Source: Anastatus disparis (taxonomy: Eukaryota; Arthropoda; Insecta; Hymenoptera; Eupelmidae). From it: DNA of 64,000 bases. Below, one piece after another: positions 55,330 to 64,000 of the stretch (its first letter is position 1; each line of letters opens with the position of its first letter). Where the stretch lies: assembly GCA_017163975.1 (NCBI GenBank), contig JAFFSR010000351.1, positions 2,811,501 to 2,875,500 of the forward strand, given 5' to 3'. The position numbers were made by a program, and so were the translations under genes. The notes under the pieces were generated by a model. The model did not search any database, had not been told where the DNA came from, and was given only the letters and a program-made list of their open reading frames with translations.

Positions 55330-55970
55330 CCTTTATTATCTGAAATTATTGTAAAACAGATTTAATTTAATGAATTTATAATCATTTTTATTAATTTTAA
55401 ATTATTAAATTTATTTAATATAAACAATCCTCTTTTAAATAAATTACAAAGATACAATAATTTATTTAAATAAACAATTAAATGAAATGAGAATCTTATA
55501 GTAAGCTAATCTCTACATTTTGCCGCGTAGAGTGTCGGATCAAGAATCCGATAGAATACATCTTAGATGTTACATGATCGAACATCTAAGAGAGAATGGG
55601 AAAGCTTAGATGGATTCTCGCTCTTTTATATCATTTTATAAACCTTCTATGAAGTTCTATTTCTCACTAAAGAATCATACATTAAGAAATAGAATGTTCG
55701 ATAAAATTTATTTTATATATTTGCCAAAGAAACATTTAATTAAGATAAATATATTTGTAAAAGAAACATTCTATTTCCTTTACATTTCAAAAAACTATTT
55801 TAAATAATTTATTTTATTATTTATCATCTAAAAAAGCTAATTTTTTATATTTTAATTTCTATCTTCAAACTTTAAATAGAATAATCATTTTTATACATAT
55901 TATAGAAATTGAATGTTCTATTTATGTATAAACAATTATTTTAAAAAATTACATCGAATATATTTTATTA
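55330..55970. other. AT-rich stretch left of the inverted gypsy half
   Basis: A short palindromic cluster (AACATCTAAG and CTTAGATG motifs) lies at 55545-55600. The 65-codon ORF at 55610 has no recognisable product. The inversion breakpoint is inferred at the right end. Confidence 0.4.
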
Positions 55971-57173
55971 TTAATAATTATCAACAAAAGCTATTACTGA
56001 GTTATGCAGATTTCCTATGGCTAGATCTAGTCCTTTTCTAAGAGCTGCACTACTAGTAGATGTACCAAAAGGCCCAACATTGAACTCATATACTTTATTA
56101 TTTATCATGAAAACAGTGTATTTTTTGCTGTTTTCATGTAAAGCAATTTGCCAAAAACTACTCATTAAATGAAAGTTTGATATATATTTTATGTCTTGGC
56201 ATCTTTGAAATATTACCTCGATTCCAGCTGGCGTTTCATGATCTTTAATGAGCTTTTCATTAAGTTTTCTAGTATCTATATACAATCGAACAGAGCCATC
56301 TTTATTAATTACAATAACCAATGGGTTGATGTAAGAACTCGTTGATCTTCTAATAATATTCAATTCAAGCATTTTTTGGATGTCCTTATCTACCTTTTCC
56401 TTATAATTTATTGGAATAGGATACGGTTTGATTAAGAAGGGTTTATCGTCCTTGAGCTGCAATTCATGCTCATAAATATCTAGTAAACCGGGTCTTTTAT
56501 TAAACATTCCACAATATTGAAATATTAATATAATTAACTTCTGTTTGTGTTCATCTGTAAGGCTTTCATTTGGCAGTATTTTTTGTTCGATCTCTTCGTA
56601 CATCAAATCATACTTAGGATCATTTATATTTTTATGGTTTGGTTTTGAGACACTTTCACTGTACTCAATACTCAAACTTTGATATTCATTCTCTTCAAGA
56701 ATGATATTTATATAAGGACTGATTTCCCTTTTATTTTGATTACCGATACATATTTTTTCATGTTCAGTATCTAAAATCATTTTTAAGCCTTTTTGTACAT
56801 CGTAGCCAATTATGCATTCTCTCATTAGCTTTGGTACTACGATAAAAATGGCATTAAATTCAATACTAGCCACCTTAACAGTTAACATAACTTGCTTAGT
56901 TATTTTTGTTGATTTTAAACCCGTTGCACCTTTAATAACTTTCCCTGCTATAGGTAAAGTTGGACGATTACTAAGAATATGAAAATTACTTTTATAAAAC
57001 TCTTCTGAGATACAGGTCACTTCACTGCCTGAATCTATTAATGCTTGAATTGTTATGCCTTCCACCTCTAATGGTATGTAAGGACATTTCTTTTTTATGA
57101 TATTAATACCATCAGGTTCAATATCATATAAAAGTTCACTACGAGGATCACTAAATATAGTGTTAACCTCCAA
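55971..57173 (-). pseudogene. Gypsy protease and N-terminal half of RT, cut at the YxDD motif
   Basis: A 400-codon open frame. The aspartic protease is at residues 45-150 (ALIDSGSEVTCIS, ECIIGYDV). The RT has LNIIRRSTSSYINPLVIV, RLYIDTRKLNEKLIKDHETP, IKYISNFHLMSSFWQIALH and FNVGPFGTSTSSAALRKGL. It ends at VIAFVDNY, the YxDD-type box with Asn for the second Asp, followed at once by a stop and unrelated AT-rich DNA. The missing half of RT begins on the opposite strand at 61146. The long open frame indicates a relatively recent copy. Confidence 0.93.
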
Positions 57174-58424
57174 ACTTTCTTTTTTCTCATTTGCATTTTG
57201 CTGATTTATTTTGCTTATTTCTTGATCCGAGTTACAAAATGCAACTATTGATCGTTTCCCGGCTTTGATGTACCTGCTTCTGGAAATGAGTCGGTAACAT
57301 CCACTTCCTCTTCATATATTTTACCAGCTTTATTAACAAAATCTTGTTGTTTTGTTAGCTTTTTCTTTGCATGAGATTCTTTCATTTACCTCATACTCGT
57401 TACGAGGTTTGTTATTATAATTATTCCTATTTTTATTACAATTATTATAATAATTAGTTCTTTATTAGGATAATTTTTATTTTTGTCTATTGAATCTGGC
57501 TTATCCTCTTGATTTTGATCATCAAAATCAAATTCAGACAAAAGTGCAAGGAATACACTTTTATCTTTGATACGTTGTACACGTATTCCACTTCTAATCT
57601 CTCTTTAAAAATGACCACTTAAATGATTGATGATTTCACAATCATCTCGATGTTCATCGAGTTCTTGTGCTAAATTAAATAAGTCCATTGCATAGGCTAA
57701 CCTAGTTGCATTTTTCTTAGAATTATATTTCCCAAACTCGATTTTTCGTTTAATGACCATCTGGGTGTTATCATTCCAGAACTGCAGCTTAACTTCTCTT
57801 TCAAAGTCATCTATTGAAAGAATTTCTTTTTCGTTTAGATTGAACCAGCTCTGAGCTATTCCCTCTAAACTTTGAGAAAATTCATATCTTATTTCCTTTT
57901 CATCAAGTTTCGTTACTTCAATGTATCTTTTTAGGTCATTTAAAAACTTGATGGGTCTTTCTTTCGAAGTCCCTTTAAACTTTGGAATTCTCAAATTTAA
58001 TTTTTTAGTTGCATTACTTGATGCTACGATATTGCTGTTGCCAGTATGATTTAAGGTAGTTCTTAGCCAACTACGGAAGTCAATATAGAACTGAAAAAAT
58101 AAATTCAGAAATATTTAATTTTCTCATCATAAAAAATCATTAAATTCAATTATAAGAATTTACAATTGTGTTCTGCACAATTAAAATGAAAAATTCATTG
58201 ATAATTGTTTAAAGTAGACTTTCAAGTTTCAAGTAGTAGTAAGCAATCATGAAAACGTGACAACATCGCATAATCTTACATTCATAAGATATACTTTGAC
58301 GAACTCTAACCTAACATTGTCTAACCTCTCTCACTTTAACCTAACATCGGTTTGTACATTGTCCAAACCGCTACAAAACAACTATTCTCAAACTCAGAAA
58401 TGTTAAATAAACAATATAAGGATC

Positions 58425-58990
58425 CTATTATTTGAACACAAAATCTTTTTCTTTATGATAAGTGTAACAAAAAATGTTAATAACTTTTTCTTCTAAAATG
58501 AAAACTTTTTGAGTTAATAGTTTATAATGTGTGATAATCAGCATCGGTGATTTAAGACCAAATTTGAACTTTTTCAATATTTGAGAAAACATATTTCTAA
58601 AAATATAGCTCGGTTATTTATGTGATTTATAAAAAAAGTCTTTCAACAACTTCTCTATAAAACTGATAGATTTTGAGATAGAAATAATATAAAACAAAAA
58701 TTTATAAAATTTGTGAATTTTTATCTCAAAATCTATCAGCTTTATAGAGAAGTTGTTAAAAGACTTTTTTTTATAAATCATATAAAGAACTAAGCTACAT
58801 TTTTAGAAACATGTTTTCTCAAATATTGAAAAAGTTCAAATTTGGTCTTAAATCACCGATGCTGATTATCACACATTATAAACTATTAACTCAAAAAGTT
58901 TTCATTTTAGAAGAAAAAGTTATTAACATTTTTGGTTACACTTATCATAAAGAAGGAGATTCCATGTTTGGATCAAATAATTTTGACAAG
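58425..58990. mobile_element. 566-bp foldback nested in the TTAA element
   Basis: The left arm, from ATCCTATTATTTGAACAC, pairs with the right arm ending near GTTTGGATCAAATAATTTTG. Arms are about 265 bp, centre near 58700 (ATAAAATTTGTGAATTT). The 71-codon ORF at 58811 is inside an arm. Confidence 0.8.
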
Positions 58991-59330
58991 TTGATTTTTT
59001 TCATTTCTAAGTTCCAAAATAGGTAGTTTAGCAAGACAATTAATTTTTATTGCAAATAATAGCCAATTATTTGACAAGAGTTTAGGTGCAATAATAAATA
59101 TAATATAATAAAAAATAATAACTATTATGAATTATTAATTTTTTTTACATATCTATATTATTTTTATAATTTTTTCTAGCTTTTCTACTTATTACTGAAA
59201 AGAAAATATCCAAATAAAAAAAAATAATAAAAAATTATAACTTATACGAACACTTTTCCTGTGCTCTTTTATTTCATAATTCAAAAAAATATAAAAAATA
59301 ATAACTAATAATAACGCTTATAAATACGCA

Positions 59331-59445
59331 GCGATTTAGAATAATTACTGATAAATATTATTATAGTCTCAATATAGACTTAGATACGATTTAGAATAAT
59401 TACTGATAAATATTATTAAAGTCTCAATGTAGACTTTATAAACTG
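59331..59445. repeat. 58-bp tandem duplication
   Basis: GATTTAGAATAATTACTGAT occurs at about 59331 and 59389 with the following AAATATTATTAWAGTCTCAA, two units. Confidence 0.85.
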
Positions 59446-60540
59446 TTATTATTTTGTACTAATTTTTATTATTTATTATTTTTTAATATTTTCTATTACT
59501 TTTTTCAATTTCCGTCTGGGATTTAATTAAAAACATAATAGCAGAAAAAACCTATGTTAAATGTTAGTAAATTCAAACGCGTAGTAAAGCGTTGAGTGTA
59601 TTATATATGTATATATATATATATATATGGTGCAACGTTGCCACGTTACGCTGCTTTAGAAAAACTCTGTGAGAATCCTCGGAGTATCAGTTTTTAGATT
59701 AAGATTGTTAAATAACTAGGTAGTGGATTATCTTGAAATTTTGATATAATAATCTTTAGGGTTCGAAGTAAATTTCCTCCAATTTTCAGTACAATGTCAT
59801 GACTATTGAAATACATAGAGTAAAATAACTCTCGCATTTTAGCTGCCGATGCCATACTCTCATAAGAAGCAATATTAAAAGTTATGATTTTTTGCAGATC
59901 ATATCTTTTAAACCGTGTAGTGAATCACTCTAAAATTTTGCACCGTTATTTTATGATAGTTAATGTAAATTTCCTGAAAAAATGAACTTTTTTCATGACT
60001 TTCGATTTAGCTAAGAACTACCTTAATGTTGAATTATCTACTTTTTTCTGTAAACTTCTCATGGCATCCTCATTATTTCTTATTGCCACGTCTAATTCAG
60101 CAATCTCTTGATGTCTTATATTTGACATAATATCTTCATTCTCTTTAACAAGATAATTTAGAGTCTTGTTTTCTGCTTTCAAACTCTCTATTTCATTTTT
60201 TAAAATTTCTTTTTGCCTTTCAGCTTTGGCTTCTTCTAGCTTTTTATTCATTAACCCTTCCAGAAGAGTTAATGATTCCTTTAAGGAATCTTGGCTTATT
60301 TGCATATTGTTTTGCAAAGCACTCTGATTTGTAACATCTATTTCAACGTTTATTACCCTAGCTTCTAAGCCATCTTGATTCTCATCAAGGCATTTTAATT
60401 CCTCAGCTACTGCTCTTCTCCATGAGCCAGATTTCCTTATAGCTTCAGGAGAACTTGCATCTGAGAGCTAATCTATTTCATTTAGAAGCTCTTCAGATGT
60501 CTTCTCATGTAACTTTAGGATTGATCTTCGTTTTGACATT

Positions 60541-60938
60541 TTTAAATTTAATTGTAAATTTAAAAAATAAAAAAAATAACAAGAAATCCTTTTTTATATT
60601 TCAATACAGCTTTGTATTGATTTATATTAACTATGAATTTACTTTCAAAGTTTAGATTTGACTTAAACTCAATGGAAATTTCCTTTATGGAAACCAACCT
60701 TTATATTGTATTTCAACAAACTAATACATCTACTTATATATGTGTATGTACTTATACACTTACATCTGAATCTCTCTCGTTTTACTCTTTATTCTCATAT
60801 TTAAAATTCAAAATTTTTAAATATTCATATTTAATTGAATTAATAATTTATTGCAATTTTATTTTTGCAAATAAATTTAATTAATTTATTTTAATTATTT
60901 AAGCATATAAAATGCAGAAAAAATTAAAAAAAATTTTT
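60541..60938 (-). other. Gypsy 5' leader region
   Basis: AT-rich, upstream of the gag ATG on the minus strand. The plus-strand ORFs at 60455 and 60633 are chance frames. No LTR end or primer site could be fixed. Confidence 0.4.
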
Positions 60939-61019
60939 CATGCTCTAAGGTGGATTTTAACCTCCGCCCTTCGTATGTAAAGCAAGAGCTGTGCCATTAA
61001 GCTAACGTGGCTTATCATG
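60939..61019 (-). tRNA. tRNA-like sequence, possibly Val(TAC), likely degenerate
   Basis: On the minus strand: a box-A-like TTAGCTTAATGGCA, an anticodon-loop-like TTTACAT between imperfectly pairing CTTGC and ACGAAG, a box-B-like GGTTAAAATCC inside a GGAGG...CCACC T-arm, and ends that pair only about 5 of 7 (CATGATA and GAGCATG). Order and spacing are tRNA-like, but box B has A for the invariant C and the stems are weak, so a tRNA pseudogene or tRNA-derived SINE head is more likely than a functional gene. Confidence 0.4.
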
Positions 61020-61145
61020 CACTACACGTATTAAGGTGTTATAATACCGGCTTAGTACAATACTATAGATGCATTAGCTTTTATGAAACTATTTACAATT
61101 AAATAAATATAACAATTTATTTAATTAATTTTTAGTTTTTCCACT

Positions 61146-63180
61146 AAGCTAGTAATTTCAGCTTCATACAGAGCTTTGAACAGCATCTAGAACATTTAGA
61201 AGAACTGTTCAAAATATTGGAAAAACACAATTTAAGATTAAATTTCAAAAAGTCAAATTTTGTACAAAAAAAGGTACAATTTTTGGGTCACATCTTATCA
61301 GCAGAAGCGCTTAAACCTCAGCCTGAAAAGATTCAAGCAATAAAGGATTTTAAGAGACCTATTAATAAAAAACGATTGCAAAGTTTTTTAGGTTTCGTAA
61401 ATTTTTACACAAAATTTACAAAAAACTTCTCACATGAAACTATTCCATTATTAGAATTATTAAAGAAAGAAAATAGTTTCATATAGAAGGAAGAGCAAGA
61501 AAATGCATTCAATAAAATAAAAGAATTGTTTATAAAAAATATAATGCTGAAATTTGCAGATCCTAGAAAGCCATACATTCTGACTACAGACGCAAGTGAT
61601 TACGCTGTAGGAGCAGTATTAAGCCAAAAGAATGAACTTGATGAAGAAGAGGTCATTACCTTCATATCAAGAACATTAAAAGGATCTGAAGTAAATTACT
61701 TCACTACAGAAAAAGAGATGCTGGCAGTAGTATGGGCCCTAGATAAATTAAGTACATATTTACTAGGAGCAAAGAAAATAATCTTAAAAACAGATCATGA
61801 AGCATTAATTTTTTTAAGAACGTGTAAATTCTTGAATGCTAGATTAAGAAGATGGAATCTAGCAATTCAAGATTATAATATAAATTTAGAATATGTACCA
61901 GGTACAAAGAATATCATTGCAGATTTTTTAAGCAGATGTGATGCTATCAAAACAGATAATGAAATAGTCATATCTAGTTTATTAGCAAAAAATCCATCAA
62001 AAGAATTAAGAAAGATGTTTAATTCCTTAGTAGAATTACAAAATAAGGACTCAAGATTAAAGAAAATTATTGAGAAATATCTTAAAAATGAAGAAAAAAT
62101 AATCAACAGATATAAAATAATAAATAATATTTTATATGTGAAAACTAGACAAGATTATTTTCAGATTGTTTTACCAGATGCAGTAACAATGTGTTTAATT
62201 CAAGAAATACACGAAATATATGGACACATTGGATCTAAAAAAATAATTAGGATGATAAGAGAGGATTTTGCTACATATTAATTAAGAAAAAGTGCAACAA
62301 GATTAACTTCAACATGTGATTCATGCCAAAAGAGTAAATATATTAATACGAAATATAATACTCTATATCAACCTATAATAGCTGAAAAACCAAACGATTT
62401 ATTATCAATAGATTTTTATGGACCCTTACCTACATCCAGGGGGGGCACCAAGTATCTATTGACAATTGTTGATGTATTTAGCAAGTATGTAGTATTATAC
62501 CCAATTAAAAGAGCAAATACTCCAACAGTCATAAAGAAAATTATCGAAGATTATGCAAAAAATTATGGTAAACCCAAGAAGATCATACGAAATCATGGTA
62601 CTCAATTCACATCGGGTAAATGGGTGAATTGTTTAAAAAATAATGATATTCAATTGGTATATTCACCTGTGAGACACCCACAAAGTAACATTGTGGAAAG
62701 AATTCATAGAAATAGGGAGATTCTTTAGGATTTTTGTAAAAGAAAATCATCGAGGATGGGCAAGATATGTGGAAATTATTCAAAATATTATGAATGAAAC
62801 CACTGAACATATTCCCATTGAATTACATATGAATAAGAAACCAACTAGATTCTGGAGAAAATGGTTGAGAATAGAGGATAAAAAAGAGAATAATCTAGAA
62901 GAAAAAATTTTCTTAGCATATGAAAATATAAAAGAAAAATTAAACAAGAAAAAAGAAAAATTTAATAAAGATAAAGAGCATTTCCAGTTCAGAATAAATG
63001 AAAAGGTTCTTTTGAAAGCAAATTACTTATCAGAAAGTAATGAAAAAAGGACCGTACATCATAAAGAAAATCATAGGTCCAGACACTTATATTTTAATGA
63101 ACGAAAGTGGGAAAGAAAGAGGAACTTTCCACACTTCTCATTTAAAAAGATATTATACGAATTAAGAAGAAAATAAAATT
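61146..63180 (+). pseudogene. Gypsy RT C-terminal half, RNase H and integrase
   Basis: It opens LVISASY, the residues expected right after a YxDD box, then after one frame change EQHLEHLEELFKILEKHN, LGHILSAEALKPQPEKI and FLGFVNFYTKFTKNF. RNase H: TTDASDYAVGAVLSQKNE, FTTEKEMLAVVWAL, KTDHEALIFL and YVPGTKNIIADFLSR. Integrase: HEIYGHIGSKKIIRMI, CDSCQKSKY, LLSIDFYGPLPT, GTQFTSGKW and HPQSNIVERIH, that is an Asp...Asp...Glu core in which RNHGT replaces the usual SDxGT. There is a stop at 61484-61486, a stop at 62279 and a frame change near 62690. It belongs to the same lineage as the minus-strand half at 55971-57173. Confidence 0.95.
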
Positions 63181-63283
63181 AATAAACAAGAAATAATACA
63201 TGGTAAAGAAGTAGTTTATTCTATTGAATCACTAGATAAAAGCTAAAAAATAATATAGATGTTGGAAGATTTTTACTTTTATC

Positions 63284-63294
63284 TAGGGGGGCAA
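63284..63294 (+). promoter_or_regulatory. Polypurine tract of the gypsy element
   Basis: TAGGGGGGCAA directly precedes the LTR start TGTAGATG at 63295, after the pol end at 63180. Confidence 0.75.
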
Positions 63295-63467
63295 TGTAGA
63301 TGTAGACGTCATAAACAAATTAAAATTTTTTCTAATAAATTGGATATTAAACAAAGAAATACGGATTATAAGAGAAAAAGACTTGTCTAGAATATTCGAT
63401 TTTCAAAACAAAAGAAATCGAATATTCCATAAAATAAATTCAAAAATAAACAGAGAGGGGCAAGTAC

Positions 63468-63475
63468 TATAAAAG
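63468..63475 (+). promoter_or_regulatory. TATA box of the LTR promoter
   Basis: TATAAAAG in a GC-richer setting. A start site about 30 bp on (CCAGTGT near 63499) would put the ATG of the following ORF about 43 bases downstream as the first ATG of the transcript. Confidence 0.6.
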
Positions 63476-63542
63476 GCCCATCAAAAATAAAAGGAACACC
63501 AGTGTATAGATTAGCGGTCAAAACCGAAAGAGTTCAGAGGTC

Positions 63543-63932
63543 ATGGCTAGTAAAGTCGACGTACAAACGTATACAGAGGAGTTTGGTCGTTGCGATGCAG
63601 CAACACAAGGGAAAGAATTTCAGTTCTTTCCTAGAACGCTACATTGGGCAACAAAAAGGAAGATTAGTAATAAGGAGTATAAAAAGTCTACCAGGAAGCC
63701 TAAAATCGAAAAAGAAAAATTTAAAAAAAAGAAAACACAGACGACACCGGTGAATACGTGGAATGAGTGGATTCAATATGATCTTGGCGACTTGGAAGGC
63801 CGACCACCGATGAAAATAATCATAAGAAGAAGGGCCAGAAGGAGCCGAGATAAGAGCAAGCCTTACGACCCAGAGATGCCTAGCACGTCATATGAGGAGT
63901 ATCAACCTCAAATGGTGTCATTAAAAAGGTGA
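63543..63932 (+). CDS. Basic 129-codon ORF within the gypsy LTR
   Basis: The frame opens MASKVDVQTYTEEFGRCDA, has a lysine-rich middle (KSTRKPKIEKEKFKKKK), then TTPVNTWNEWIQYDLGDLE, an arginine-rich IIIRRRARRSRDKSK and ends SYEEYQPQMVSLKR with TGA at 63930. No domain is recognised. The two basic clusters would suit nucleic-acid binding or nuclear localisation, but this is inference. The composition is far from the AT-driven K/N/I pattern of chance ORFs here, and the codons are G- and C-richer than the neighbours. It lies downstream of the TATA box, and the plus-strand ORF at 63502-63753 is its frame shadow. Confidence 0.55.
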   Translation: MASKVDVQTYTEEFGRCDAATQGKEFQFFPRTLHWATKRKISNKEYKKSTRKPKIEKEKFKKKKTQTTPVNTWNEWIQYDLGDLEGRPPMKIIIRRRARRSRDKSKPYDPEMPSTSYEEYQPQMVSLKR

Positions 63933-63969
63933 TGAAATACCTAAAATATTATTTTAATAATAAAATAAA

Positions 63970-64000
63970 AACGCTGCCAAGTGCTTTGGCGGAATGCTTT
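63970..64000 (+). repeat. Direct repeat shared with 54816-54850
   Basis: AACGCTGCCAAGTGCTTTGG then CGGAATGCTTT, one difference from the 54.8-kb copy, cut by the window end. Confidence 0.8.

Larger units (their letters stand above)
58051..60026. mobile_element. 1.98-kb TTAA-target element in gypsy gag
   Basis: It begins TTAAGGTAGTTCTTAGC and ends GCTAAGAACTACCTTAA, TTAA at both borders. The interior holds a foldback (58425-58990), a tandem repeat and unassigned AT-rich DNA, with no transposase. piggyBac-type ends are the likeliest reading. Confidence 0.88.
57605..60540 (-). pseudogene. Gypsy gag, split by a 2-kb TTAA element
   Basis: The start is the ATG at 60540 (MSKRRSILKLHEKTSEELL); one TAG follows near 60468. 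A coiled coil is at 60317-60018 (LLEGLMNKKLEEAKAERQK, EIESLKAENKTLNYLVKEN). The capsid-like part is at 57994-57605 (PKFKGTSKERPIKFLNDLK, EGIAQSWFNLNE, FEREVKLQFW), the retrotransposon Gag pattern. The two parts are separated by 58051-60026; the frame is continuous if the insert is removed to one TTAA. Between 57605 and 57173 the C-terminal gag is frameshifted. Confidence 0.88.
63295..64000 (+). mobile_element. 3' LTR of the gypsy element (cut by window end)
   Basis: It starts TGTAGATGTAGACGTC right after the polypurine tract. A TATA box lies at 63468-63475. The right end is not reached, so the LTR would be over 700 bp if everything to 64000 belongs to it. It contains the 129-codon ORF. Confidence 0.65.

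Overview
This is an AT-rich piece of eukaryotic, most likely insect, nuclear DNA made almost entirely of transposable elements and their debris. The elements are of types common in arthropods: Ty1/copia, several Ty3/gypsy lineages, Helitrons, TTAA-target MITEs and long palindromic (foldback) elements. I find no convincing host gene. No species can be named from the sequence.

Layout: 0-3.2 kb, a MITE copy cut by the window edge, then a decayed copia pol with its 3' LTR. 3.3-8.1 kb, MITEs, nested inverted repeats and microsatellites. 8.2-8.9 kb, a decayed Ulp1-like protease. 9.1-10.4 kb, a probable solo LTR. 10.5-11.6 kb, a foldback element inside a (TA)n tract. 11.7-16.7 kb, a 5-kb element with arms of 0.8-1 kb. 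17.7-17.9 kb, an LTR on the minus strand. 19.6-24.0 kb, a minus-strand Helitron (Ulp1-like ORF, Rep, PIF1-type helicase). 24.3-33.5 kb, foldback and TTAA elements, several nested. 33.5-40.3 kb, a minus-strand gypsy element (gag, protease, RT, RNase H, integrase) followed by a decayed ORF of unknown family. 40.6-45.1 kb, further TIR elements and MITEs. 46.1-46.9 kb, a second copy of the 17.7-kb LTR, split by a foldback. 47.2-48.8 kb, AC-rich low-complexity DNA. 49.3-54.8 kb, a plus-strand Helitron whose Ulp1-like ORF is intact and whose Rep is broken by nested insertions. 55.0-64.0 kb, a gypsy element whose gag-to-RT half is inverted relative to its RT-to-integrase half, then an LTR carrying a 129-codon ORF.

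Main points: (1) a Ulp1/C48-like cysteine protease ORF recurs three times and in two cases lies upstream of Helitron Rep in the same orientation, which suggests it belongs to this Helitron lineage; (2) insertion sites can be read directly because empty and filled copies of the same repeat coexist; (3) long palindromic elements are unusually abundant and several share short terminal motifs, pointing to a few foldback families; (4) two LTRs 28 kb apart face each other with PBS-like and PPT-like motifs inward and could bound one gypsy element swollen by nested insertions.

All coordinates come from reading by eye. Boundaries of degenerate repeats are good to about 10 bases at best, and family names for retroelements and Helitrons rest on recognised motifs, not on searches.
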